Origin: Rhodocyclaceae bacterium
Lineage (GTDB): Bacteria; Pseudomonadota; Gammaproteobacteria; Burkholderiales; Rhodocyclaceae
NCBI GenBank assembly: GCA_016718525.1
Contig: JADKDD010000002.1
Location: forward strand, 186,001-250,000
Direction: 5' to 3'
Length of the DNA: 64,000 nt
Shown here: positions 45,500 through 53,221 of the stretch, in pieces
How the letters are laid out: every line of letters begins with the position of its first letter
Numbering within the stretch: position 1 is the first letter of the stretch
Program-made: the position numbers and the translations under genes
The notes under the pieces: model-generated
The model's database searches: none
Seen by the model: the letters and a program-made list of their open reading frames with translations, nothing else
What the model was told of the DNA's origin: nothing

Positions 45500-45763
45500 T
45501 TAGCTGGCGGGAGGCGCTGGTGGCTGGCGAATTTTTCCGTAGGCCACCAACAACAGAATTGCCACGATAACCGAGACGATGAAACCGCCACCTTCCCCGG
45601 CCTGATACCAACCCAGATATTGGCCTATCACTCCCGCCAGAAAGGAACCGGCAATCCCTAACAAGACGGTATTCACAAATCCCATATTTTCCTTGCCGGG
45701 ATGAAACAGTTTGGCCATGACACCAATAGCAAATCCTAAAACGATAGTCCAGATGATGCCCAT
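45500..45763 (-). CDS. GlsB/YeaQ/YmgE family stress-response membrane protein
   Basis: An 87-residue protein with three hydrophobic spans: MGIIWTIVLGFAIGVMAKL, GFVNTVLLGIAGSFLAGVIGQYLG and GFIVSVIVAILLLVAYGKI. This matches the GlsB/YeaQ/YmgE (transglycosylase-associated) family, small inner-membrane proteins often induced by stress. ATG 45763 lies eight bases after AAAGGAG. The six-base-longer TTG start is too close to that site. Confidence 0.9.
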   Translation of the reverse strand: MGIIWTIVLGFAIGVMAKLFHPGKENMGFVNTVLLGIAGSFLAGVIGQYLGWYQAGEGGGFIVSVIVAILLLVAYGKIRQPPAPPAS

Positions 45764-45944
45764 ATCCAATGCTCCTTTCGCTCAGATTTGGTCTGGCTCA
45801 GTATACGGCAGCCCTTTTCATCGGGACACTTTTACCGGCCGATTTGAACCGTTCATGCCAGTGATTTGACGTTTTGTCGCCGGACACTTTGTGCGGCAGC
45901 ACTTCTAATCCAAGATGCACCCACACCTCACCCAGGAGACATCA

Positions 45945-46685
45945 ATGAACCTGATTCGCAAATTAGTCAGCACGGGCATCGTCATTACACTGATGCCAAT
46001 TACCTTGGTTTGGTCGACGCCGGGAATCGCGGCTGAGACGATGCATGAAACCCGCGCCCTCAGTGGACCGGTGACTTCAGTTCGCCTGATCGGGCCGATC
46101 GACATTGCGATCAGCCAAGGCGAGACCCGTGGCGTGCAGATTGACGGCACAGCGGACGAGCTCGCCAAAATCAAGCTGGAGCTAAGCGGTGGGGAACTGG
46201 CTGTTCGTTACGAACAAGGGGTAACAAGTTGGCTTAGCTTCGGGTCGCAGCGGCCGCCGCGAGCGACATTAGCGCTGCCGGATCTACGCAAAGTTGCAGT
46301 CGTCGGTTCCGGTGACGTTTCGGTGTCGCCGTTCAACCTGAATGAAGGAAAACTCGAAATAGAAGTGACCGGTTCCGGCGATGTCAATCTTTCCAGCCTG
46401 AAGGCGAAATCACTTTCTGTGAGCATACGCGGCAGCGGCGACGTGGCAGCCAGCGGACTGGTTGGAAATCAGGAAATTGCGATTGCCGGATCGGGTGATT
46501 ACGGCGGCAACGACCTGCAAAGTCAGACCGCGGCCATCTCGATCAAGGGTTCGGGTGACGCAAAGGTGTGGGCAACGGATACGCTCGCAGTGTCTATTGC
46601 AGGTAGCGGTGATGTCGCTTTTCGCGGCCAACCAAAACTGTCACAGTCAATTGCCGGTTCCGGCGAGGTGCATCAGGTTCGGTAA
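45945..46685 (+). CDS. DUF2807 (head GIN domain) secreted protein
   Basis: A 246-residue protein with a signal peptide (LVSTGIVITLMPITLVWSTPGIAAE). A repeating beta-helix-like domain follows with GSGDV-type turns: VVGSGDVSVS, VTGSGDVNLS, IRGSGDVAAS, IAGSGDYGG, IKGSGDAKVW, IAGSGDVAFRG and IAGSGEVHQ. This is the auto-transporter adhesin head GIN (DUF2807) family, periplasmic or surface located. An AGGAG seven bases upstream fixes ATG 45945. Confidence 0.88.
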   Translation: MNLIRKLVSTGIVITLMPITLVWSTPGIAAETMHETRALSGPVTSVRLIGPIDIAISQGETRGVQIDGTADELAKIKLELSGGELAVRYEQGVTSWLSFGSQRPPRATLALPDLRKVAVVGSGDVSVSPFNLNEGKLEIEVTGSGDVNLSSLKAKSLSVSIRGSGDVAASGLVGNQEIAIAGSGDYGGNDLQSQTAAISIKGSGDAKVWATDTLAVSIAGSGDVAFRGQPKLSQSIAGSGEVHQVR

Positions 46686-46722
46686 AGCAGCGAACAGGTC
46701 GGAACTTTGACGGATTTGGAAA

Positions 46723-47166
46723 TTACGCAAGTGCCGCACGGTGCTTGCGTTTCCCGTCGGCGACTATTTCTTCGCGAATCACCTTCAACTCCCCAAGTGT
46801 CCTGACGATATGCTCGCGTCGTTCTTCAAGCTCACTCATGGCTTCATCAATCCGAGCCAGTAAATATTCGGTTTGCGCCGCTTTGCCCTGCCCGCGTTCG
46901 CCATACAAGTCAAGAATATGCTTGACCTCGGCCAGCGACATGCCCATGGCCTTGCCGCGCTGAATCAGCGACAGGCGGATACAGTCACGGCGGGTGTAGG
47001 CGCGGCCACCGTTGATCCGGCGTGGCTTGAGTAAGCCTTTGTCTTCGTAGAAGCGGATTGCGCGCGCAGACAGGCCGCTCTCGGCTGCCAGTTCGGTGAT
47101 CCCGAAGTAACTCGCCTCCTCGTGCTGTCGATGGGAGGCGACGTAATCGCGCGCGGCTTGGGTCAA
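46723..47166 (-). CDS. MerR family regulator (LiuR-like)
   Basis: A 147-residue regulator. The winged-helix part has FGITELAAESGLSARAIRFYEDKGLLKPRRINGGRAYTRRDCIRLSLIQRGKAMGMSLAEVKHIL, followed by a dimerising coiled coil (LARIDEAMSELEERREHIVRTLGEL). The pattern resembles LiuR, a MerR-type regulator of branched-chain acyl-CoA catabolism. It lacks a Cys-based metal site. It lies three bases after the SCP2 gene and divergent from the acyl-CoA operon, which it probably controls. Confidence 0.85.
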   Translation of the reverse strand: MTQAARDYVASHRQHEEASYFGITELAAESGLSARAIRFYEDKGLLKPRRINGGRAYTRRDCIRLSLIQRGKAMGMSLAEVKHILDLYGERGQGKAAQTEYLLARIDEAMSELEERREHIVRTLGELKVIREEIVADGKRKHRAALA

Positions 47167-47169
47167 AGT

Positions 47170-47466
47170 TTAGACAACGCGGTTTAGCCGCATCGCAACA
47201 CTCATATCACCCGAGACGGTGAATCGTCCCGTCATGAAGCCGGTGACGGGTTCCAACTCACCGCTAAGGAGCGCAGTCAGGTTCTCCAAAGTGATAGCGA
47301 CCGTGCACTCGGTCTCGCGGTTGTTGTTGTCCACCGTGTTCGGCGTTGATTTGCCATCGATGACCACCACGCCATCGGTGCCGCAATCGAATTTCAAAGT
47401 GGCCCCGAGGCCGCTGTCGGCGCCGACTTTTTGCGTCAAAGTGCTGGTGCATTCTGCTAAGTTCAT
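47170..47466 (-). CDS. SCP2 sterol-binding domain protein
   Basis: A 98-residue stand-alone SCP2 domain. It shows LGATLKFDCGTDGVVVIDG, then TECTVAITLENLTALLSGELEPVTGFMTGRFTVSGDMSVAMRL, the classic ending with GKLKxxGDxxxAxxL-type spacing. SCP2 domains bind fatty acyl-CoA or sterol-like lipids. ATG 47466 follows AAGGG. It shares a transcript with the MerR gene and lies divergent from the catabolic operon, fitting a role as acyl-CoA or terpenoid carrier. Confidence 0.88.
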   Translation of the reverse strand: MNLAECTSTLTQKVGADSGLGATLKFDCGTDGVVVIDGKSTPNTVDNNNRETECTVAITLENLTALLSGELEPVTGFMTGRFTVSGDMSVAMRLNRVV

Positions 47467-47552
47467 TGGAACCCTTTCGCTGGTTGGGATGGAATATCGC
47501 GTAACAAGGCGCAATCCTAACTGTCCGTTTTTTGAATATCAAGGGAAATTTT

Positions 47553-47586
47553 CCGTTTACGGTCATCTGTTGACCTATACGTCAAC
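47553..47586. promoter_or_regulatory. Candidate operator between SCP2-merR and the catabolic operon
   Basis: Two short palindromes sit side by side: CCGT-TT-ACGG (47553-47562) and GTTGAC-CTATAC-GTCAAC (47569-47586). The second overlaps a plausible -35 box (TTGACC) with a TAGCAT at 47593-47598, 17 bases further on. Dyad symmetry at a promoter is what a MerR-type regulator such as the neighbouring gene product would bind. Confidence 0.45.
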
Positions 47587-47654
47587 CTAACGTAGCATTT
47601 GGACCTGAATTTGAGTTTTATCGACACGCCATACTGAACACGGAAACCAAAGCA

Positions 47655-48551
47655 ATGTCCGATACCCATGATCAAGGCACTCCCTCAACCTATGCCAGCG
47701 TTTTGCGCGCAGGGCTTTTTTCCGACCAGGTGATCTGGGTTACCGGTGGCGGCAGCGGCATCGGTCGCTGTGTCGCCCATGAACTGGCTTCGCTCGGCGC
47801 AACGGTTATCCTGAGTGGCCGCACGCAAGCCAAGTTGGACAAAGTGGCCGCCGAAATTTCCGACGACGGCGGTCGAGCCGACACTATTGCTTTTGACATC
47901 CGCGATGAAGAGGCGGTGAAAGCCGGGGTTAAGACGATTGTCGACCGACACGGTCGAATTCACGGCTTGGTGAATAACGCCGGGGGGCAATTCCCGGCGC
48001 CGTTAATGGCCATCAATAAGCGTGGATTTGACGCCGTCGTCGCCAATAACCTGACCGGTGGGTTCTTGATGATGCGTGAAATCTACTTGCAGAGCATGCA
48101 AGGTCACGGTGGTTCCATCGTCAATATGACCGCAGATTTCCGTAATGGCATGCCTGGAATGGGGCACTCGGGTGCCGCGCGCGCCGGGATGAGCAATCTC
48201 ACCGCCACCGCCGCCTACGAATGGGGTCACGCTGCTGTGCGGGTGAACGCTGTCGCGCCGGGCTGGATTGCTTCGTCGGGAATGGATACCTACGAAGGTG
48301 CGATGAAAACCTTCATTCCGAAGCTGAAGAATCACGTCCCGCTCGGACGCATGGCGACCGAAGCCGAAGTCAGTGCCGTCATCTGCTTCCTGCTCTCGCC
48401 CGGAGCCGCATTCGTGACCGGTATTACGGTGCAGATCGACGGCGCAGCATCCTTGGGCAGCGCGATTTTCCCGCGCGCACCGGTGACACGTTCCGAACCC
48501 TATAACGGATTTCATCGGGCGGTGTTGCCTGATGTTTTGAAAAACAGCTGA
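47655..48551 (+). CDS. Short-chain dehydrogenase, AtuB/PECR-like
   Basis: A 298-residue Rossmann-fold protein. The cofactor motif is VTGGGSGIGR, with NNAGG following. At the catalytic YxxxK position it reads Ser172-GAA-Arg176 (in GHSGAARAG), so both Tyr and Lys are missing, as in the trans-2-enoyl-CoA and 2,4-dienoyl-CoA reductase subgroup. NAVAPGWIASSG and the C-terminal NGFHRAVLPDVL resemble AtuB of acyclic terpene utilisation. It is first in the catabolic operon, with two bases before the next ATG. A role on an acyl-CoA is inferred. Confidence 0.8.
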   Translation: MSDTHDQGTPSTYASVLRAGLFSDQVIWVTGGGSGIGRCVAHELASLGATVILSGRTQAKLDKVAAEISDDGGRADTIAFDIRDEEAVKAGVKTIVDRHGRIHGLVNNAGGQFPAPLMAINKRGFDAVVANNLTGGFLMMREIYLQSMQGHGGSIVNMTADFRNGMPGMGHSGAARAGMSNLTATAAYEWGHAAVRVNAVAPGWIASSGMDTYEGAMKTFIPKLKNHVPLGRMATEAEVSAVICFLLSPGAAFVTGITVQIDGAASLGSAIFPRAPVTRSEPYNGFHRAVLPDVLKNS

Positions 48552-48553
48552 TC

Positions 48554-50200
48554 ATGCCGCAACTCGTTTCCCGCCTTAACCCGCGCGCTGAAAGCTTCGT
48601 TGCCAATGTCGCGCGGATGACCGAGCGACTCGGAGAAGTGCGCGCACTCGAACAAAAGGTCCGCGATGAATCGTCGAGCAAACGCGACAAATTCGAAAAG
48701 CGCAACGCCTTGTTGCCACGCGAACGTATCGCCCAATTAATTGATCGCGGCAGTGACTTCCTGGAGATTTCCAGTTTGGCCGGCCTCGGCATGCACGATG
48801 ACGATGGCAAGAAATCCGTTCTGGGCGGAGGCTTGATCGTTGGTATCGGCGTGGTCGCCGGTAAGCGTTGCATGATTTCCGCCTCAGATAGTGCTATCAA
48901 AGGCGGCACGATTGCGCCGATGGGTCTGAAGAAAGGTCTGCGCGTCCAGGAAATCGCCCGTGAAAATAAATTACCGTTGGTGTCGCTGGTTGAAAGTGGT
49001 GGAGCGAATCTGATGTACCAGGCCGAAATATTTATCGATGGCGGCCGTACGTTCGCTAATCAAGCACGCTTGTCGGCTGCGGGAATTCCACAAATCACGG
49101 TGGTGCTAGGTCCTTCAACCGCTGGTGGCGCTTACCTGCCTGGTTTGTCCGACTATGTGATTTTGGTTCGTGGCCGCTCGAGCATTTATCTCGCCGGCCC
49201 ACCGCTCGTCAAAGCGGCGATGGGTGAAGATGTCGATGAAGAAACCCTCGGCGGCGCGGAAACCCATGCGACCGTCACCGGGCTCGGCGAATATCTTTGC
49301 GAAGACGATGCACATGCCATCGCCATGGCGCGGGAGGTGCTGGATAAGTTGAAGTGGAACGGCGTTGCCACCCCGCGCAGCGGAGTCGAGGGCATGCAGA
49401 GTCAATCAGCACCAACTGGCGCCGCGCCAAAATATTCGTCCGACGAACTGCTTGGCGTCGTCCCCGCCGACGACCGTGAGCCTTACGATGTGCGAGAAGT
49501 CATTGCGCGTCTAGTCGACGCATCGGACTTTCTCGAATTCAAAGTTGACTACGCGGCTGACACGGTGTGCGGGCATGCTCGCATCAACGGTCACCACGTC
49601 GGCATCCTGGGCAACAACGGCCCGATACAACCCAACGGCTCGACCAAGGCCGCGCAATTCATTCAATTGTGCGACCAGAGCAACACACCGCTGGTCTTCC
49701 TGCAAAACACCACCGGCTACATGGTCGGCAGCGCGGCAGAACGGGCCGGTGCAATCAAGCACGGCTCGAAAATGATTCAAGCGGTCGCCAATGCCCGCGT
49801 GCCCAAACTCACTATCGTGCTTGGCGGCTCCTACGGTGCAGGAAATTACGGGATGTGCGGACGTGGCTTTGACCCGCGCTTCATCTTCGCCTGGCCTTCA
49901 GCACGCACTGCGGTTATGGGTGCTGCGCAAGCCGCCAAGGTCATGGATATCGTCGGTCGCGCCAAGCTTGAGCGTGCCGGTCAAGTCGTCAATGATGCCG
50001 CCTTGACAGCCATGTCAGACAGTCTGCGCATGCGGCTTGAAAAGGAGTCGACTGCACTTTTTGGCACCGCGCGCCTGTGGGACGACGGCATTATTGACCC
50101 GCGTGATACCCGTACTGTTCTCGGCTTGTGTCTGGCGATTTGTGCGGAAGCCGAACAACGTAAATTACATCCGAACACCTTTGGTGTTGGTCGCTTCTAA
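48554..50200 (+). CDS. Acyl-CoA carboxylase beta (carboxyltransferase) subunit, AtuC-like
   Basis: A 548-residue biotin-dependent carboxyltransferase. Core features are VESGGANLMYQAEIF, GPSTAGGAYLPGLSDY, IYLAGPPLVKAAMGE and, in the second half, NTTGYMVG and GGSYGAGNYGMCGRGF. This is the methylcrotonyl/geranyl-CoA carboxylase type. Operon order and close partners favour the geranyl-CoA (AtuC) branch over LiuB. Residues 282-292 (SQSAPTGAAP) are encoded by a dispersed repeat copy between the two halves. The matching biotin subunit is at 53222-55258. Confidence 0.85.
   Translation: MPQLVSRLNPRAESFVANVARMTERLGEVRALEQKVRDESSSKRDKFEKRNALLPRERIAQLIDRGSDFLEISSLAGLGMHDDDGKKSVLGGGLIVGIGVVAGKRCMISASDSAIKGGTIAPMGLKKGLRVQEIARENKLPLVSLVESGGANLMYQAEIFIDGGRTFANQARLSAAGIPQITVVLGPSTAGGAYLPGLSDYVILVRGRSSIYLAGPPLVKAAMGEDVDEETLGGAETHATVTGLGEYLCEDDAHAIAMAREVLDKLKWNGVATPRSGVEGMQSQSAPTGAAPKYSSDELLGVVPADDREPYDVREVIARLVDASDFLEFKVDYAADTVCGHARINGHHVGILGNNGPIQPNGSTKAAQFIQLCDQSNTPLVFLQNTTGYMVGSAAERAGAIKHGSKMIQAVANARVPKLTIVLGGSYGAGNYGMCGRGFDPRFIFAWPSARTAVMGAAQAAKVMDIVGRAKLERAGQVVNDAALTAMSDSLRMRLEKESTALFGTARLWDDGIIDPRDTRTVLGLCLAICAEAEQRKLHPNTFGVGRF
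49404..49421 (+). repeat. Dispersed palindromic repeat copy inside the carboxyltransferase gene
   Basis: AATCAGCACCAACTGGCG carries the loop and most of the right arm. It is read as S285-A-P-T-G-A290, in the linker between the N- and C-terminal carboxyltransferase halves. Confidence 0.7.
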
Positions 50201-50223
50201 CTTCACTACGAGAGGATTCATTG

Positions 50224-51381
50224 ATGCAATTCACCACTGAACACAAGCAGCTTGCCGAAACCGTGAAGCGCTTCGTCAAGGAAGAAATCAATCCGCATGT
50301 AGATGAATGGGAGAAGGCCGAGCAGTTTCCCTCGCATGAGGTGTTCAAGAAGATGGGGAATCTTGGTCTTCTTGGTGTGAAATACCCCGAAGCCTATGGC
50401 GGACTCGGATTGGATTTTTCATATTCTATGGTCGTTGCTGAAGCCCTGGGTGACGTCACTTGTGGCGGGATACCGATGGCGATTGGCGTGCAAACCGATA
50501 TGTGCACGCCGGCTTTGGCGCGCTTTGGTTCCGACGAACTCAAACGCAATTTTCTCGCCCCGGCGATCGCCGGCGACATGGTCGGTTGCATCGGCGTCAG
50601 CGAAGTCGGTGGCGGCTCGGATGTCGCAGCGATCAAGACGCATGCCCGGCGGGACGGTGATGACTACATCATCAATGGCGGCAAGATGTGGATTACCAAT
50701 GGAATGATGGCCGACTGGTGCTGCCTTTTGGTGAACACTTCACAGGGCGCGCCGCATAAAAACAAATCGCTGGTCATGGTCCCAATGGACAGCAAGGGCA
50801 TCAGCCGTCAGAAGATCCACAAAATCGGGATGCACTCGTCAGACACGGCACAGCTGTTTTTTGACGATGTGCGTGTTCCTGTCAGAAACGTCATTGGCCA
50901 GGAAGGCATGGGCTTCACCCTGCAAATGCTGCAGTTTCAGGAAGAGCGGCTCTATGGTGCGGCGGGTTCATTGCAATCGATGGACAACTTGATTGATGAA
51001 ACCATTGCCTATACCCGTGAGCGCAAAGCGTTCGGAAAGTCTCTGCTCGACAATCAGGTGATTCATTTCCGCCTGGCCGAATTGCGCACCGAAGTCGAGG
51101 CATTGCGTGCGCTCGTTTATCGGGCCACCGAATCCTATGTCAGCGGCAAGGATGTGACCCGTCTGGCGTCGATGGCAAAGCTCAAATGCGGACGCTTGAC
51201 GCGGGAAGTCTCCGACAGTTGCCTGCAGTTTTGGGGTGGCATGGGCTACACGATTGATAACCGCATCTCACGTTCCTACCGCGACAGCCGCCTGATTTCG
51301 ATTGGTGGTGGTGCCGATGAAGTCATGCTTGGCATCATCGCCAAACTCGAAGGCACACTCCCGGCCAAGGCGCTGGGATGA
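50224..51381 (+). CDS. Acyl-CoA dehydrogenase, citronellyl-CoA dehydrogenase (AtuD)-like
   Basis: A 385-residue flavoprotein. The FAD/substrate region shows GVSEVGGGSDVAAIKT and WITNGMMADW, later FQEERLYGA and RKAFGKSLLDNQVIHFRLAEL, and the C-terminal QFWGGMGY. GIPMAIGVQTDMCTPALARFGSDEL resembles AtuD more than isovaleryl-CoA dehydrogenase. It would introduce the 2,3 double bond. AGAGGA lies upstream of ATG 50224. The stop overlaps the hydratase ATG. Confidence 0.85.
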   Translation: MQFTTEHKQLAETVKRFVKEEINPHVDEWEKAEQFPSHEVFKKMGNLGLLGVKYPEAYGGLGLDFSYSMVVAEALGDVTCGGIPMAIGVQTDMCTPALARFGSDELKRNFLAPAIAGDMVGCIGVSEVGGGSDVAAIKTHARRDGDDYIINGGKMWITNGMMADWCCLLVNTSQGAPHKNKSLVMVPMDSKGISRQKIHKIGMHSSDTAQLFFDDVRVPVRNVIGQEGMGFTLQMLQFQEERLYGAAGSLQSMDNLIDETIAYTRERKAFGKSLLDNQVIHFRLAELRTEVEALRALVYRATESYVSGKDVTRLASMAKLKCGRLTREVSDSCLQFWGGMGYTIDNRISRSYRDSRLISIGGGADEVMLGIIAKLEGTLPAKALG

Positions 51382-52166
51382 CCGGATCTGCCGTTCTTGT
51401 GACGCGCAATGGCGGCGTCACAACTCTGACGCTCAATCGCCCTGAGTCACGCAATGCGATGTCATTGGCGATGGTGGATGAATTGCTCGCGGCGTTGGAT
51501 GCCGCCGCGCAGGATGGCGAAACACGCGTGATTGTGCTGCGTGGCGCCGGCGGTCATTTTTGCTCAGGCGGCGACCTGAAAGACATGGCTGCCGCCAGAG
51601 GTGGTGGCGTCGATTCCATCGCCAAGGTGAACCGGCGTTTTGGCGAATTATGTGCGGCAGTGGTCGCCTCACCGTTAGCCATTGTTGCCGTCCTCGAAGG
51701 CGGTGTCATGGGCGGTGGCTTCGGACTAGCGTGTGCGGCTGACGTGGCCATGTGCGATACCAGTGCCAACTTCCGGTTGCCGGAAACCTCGCTCGGTTTG
51801 GTCCCGGCGCAGATTGCGCCATACCTGGTCGAACGCCTCGGCTACTCGCAGGCGAAACGCCTTGCCGTCACCGGTGGGCGCATTGATGGCAAGACGGCAG
51901 AGAAAATTGGTTTAGTGCATGCGTGCTTTGCCGACACCTCCGAGCTCGACGCTGGCCTCGAAGCGACTGTCAAAGATATTCTCGCCTGCGCACCGCATGC
52001 CTTGGCGGCAACCAAAAATTTGGTTGCACGTGCGCGCCTGAATACGCCCGCAGCACTGATTGACGATGCTGCAAACGCCTTTGCCTTGGCCGCAACGAGC
52101 GCCGAAGGTGCCGAGGGTGTGATGGCCTTTGTGCAAAAGCGTGCCGCAAGTTGGGTCGTGAAATAG
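51378..52166 (+). CDS. Enoyl-CoA hydratase/isomerase family protein, AtuE-like
   Basis: A 262-residue crotonase-fold protein. It has LTLNRPESRNAMS, the oxyanion-hole segments GAGGHFCSGGDLKDMA and EGGVMGGGFGLACAADVAM, and ETSLGLVPAQIAPYL. In the Atu pathway the equivalent enzyme hydrates isohexenyl-glutaconyl-CoA after carboxylation; methylglutaconyl-CoA hydratase is the closest alternative. It overlaps the dehydrogenase gene by four bases. Confidence 0.85.
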   Translation: MTGSAVLVTRNGGVTTLTLNRPESRNAMSLAMVDELLAALDAAAQDGETRVIVLRGAGGHFCSGGDLKDMAAARGGGVDSIAKVNRRFGELCAAVVASPLAIVAVLEGGVMGGGFGLACAADVAMCDTSANFRLPETSLGLVPAQIAPYLVERLGYSQAKRLAVTGGRIDGKTAEKIGLVHACFADTSELDAGLEATVKDILACAPHALAATKNLVARARLNTPAALIDDAANAFALAATSAEGAEGVMAFVQKRAASWVVK

Positions 52167-52215
52167 GCCGACGTGGTGCATTCAACTAACGCTATGGACG
52201 ATTGATCTCTGAAAA

Positions 52216-53196
52216 ATGACCCAACCGACACGCTACCTCCCGCCGATTCTGAAGAATATCAAGTTCCCGGTCATCGGCTCGCCGTTGTTCATCATCAGTT
52301 GCCCCAAGCTCGTCATCGCGCAGTGCAAAGCCGGGGTAGTGGGCTCAATGCCGGCGCTCAACGCGCGTCCAGCCTCGCAATTGGACGAATGGCTAGCTGA
52401 AATCACCGAAGCACTCGCTGCGCATGACAAGGCACACCCCGACTCCCCGGCAGCACCGTTTTCCATCAACCAGATCGTGCACAAGAGCAATGACCGGCTG
52501 GAGCACGACATGCAGGTTTGCGAAAAGTACAAGGTGCCGATCGTGATCACCAGCCTTGGCGCACGCGTGGACGTCAATCAGGGCGTGCATGCCTGGGGAG
52601 GCGTGGTGCTGCATGACGTTATCACCAATGTATTCGCCCACAAGGCCATCGAAAAGGGTGCAGATGGACTGATCCCGGTGGCGGCCGGTGCCGGCGGGCA
52701 TGCAAGTGTAAAGAGCCCTTTTGCCATGGTCGCGGAAATTCGCGAGTGGTTCGGCGGCCCGATTGCGTTGTCCGGTGCAATTTCATCGGGCGGCGCCATC
52801 CTCGCTGCGCAAGCCATGGGCGCCGACTTTGCTTACATCGGTTCGGCCTTCATTGCCACCGAAGAAGCGCGGGCGGTGGATGGTTACAAACAGATGATTA
52901 CCGAGAGCAACTCCGACGACATCGTCTACAGCAACTTCTACACTGGCATTCACGGTAACTATTTAAAGGGCAGCATCCGCAACACCGGGATGGATCCTGA
53001 CAATCTGCCGCAGAGTGACCCCAGCAAGATGAACTTTGCCAGCGGCGAAGGCGCCAGCAAGGCCAAAGCCTGGAAGGACATTTGGGGTTGCGGGCAAGGC
53101 ATCGGCGCACTTCGCGAGGTTTTGCCTACCGCCGAGTTAGTGGCGCGCTTCAAACGTGAATACGAAGAAGCCAAGGCCAGCATTTGCGCCGGCTAA
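52216..53196 (+). CDS. Nitronate monooxygenase (2-nitropropane dioxygenase) family protein
   Basis: A 326-residue FMN TIM-barrel protein. It has FPVIGSPLFIISCPKLVIAQCKAGVVGSMPALNARP at the start, VAAGAGGHASVKSPFAMV around the catalytic His, ALSGAISSGGAILAAQAMGADFAYIGSAFIATEEA for phosphate binding and YKQMI later. Members act on nitronates, but relatives are also found as enoyl or quinone reductases. Its place inside the acyl-CoA operon suggests a redox step on a pathway intermediate or detoxification. Confidence 0.87.
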   Translation: MTQPTRYLPPILKNIKFPVIGSPLFIISCPKLVIAQCKAGVVGSMPALNARPASQLDEWLAEITEALAAHDKAHPDSPAAPFSINQIVHKSNDRLEHDMQVCEKYKVPIVITSLGARVDVNQGVHAWGGVVLHDVITNVFAHKAIEKGADGLIPVAAGAGGHASVKSPFAMVAEIREWFGGPIALSGAISSGGAILAAQAMGADFAYIGSAFIATEEARAVDGYKQMITESNSDDIVYSNFYTGIHGNYLKGSIRNTGMDPDNLPQSDPSKMNFASGEGASKAKAWKDIWGCGQGIGALREVLPTAELVARFKREYEEAKASICAG

Positions 53197-53221
53197 TTGG
53201 CCCACCCTATCGGAATCGAGC

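Noticed and set aside
45790..45940. Possible insertion-sequence end (GGGACACTTTTAC)
   Set aside because: No matching inverted end, target duplication or transposase remnant is visible nearby.
46320..46680. Tandem GSGD-coding units in the DUF2807 gene as a DNA repeat
   Set aside because: The bases differ between units; the repetition is at protein level and normal for this fold.
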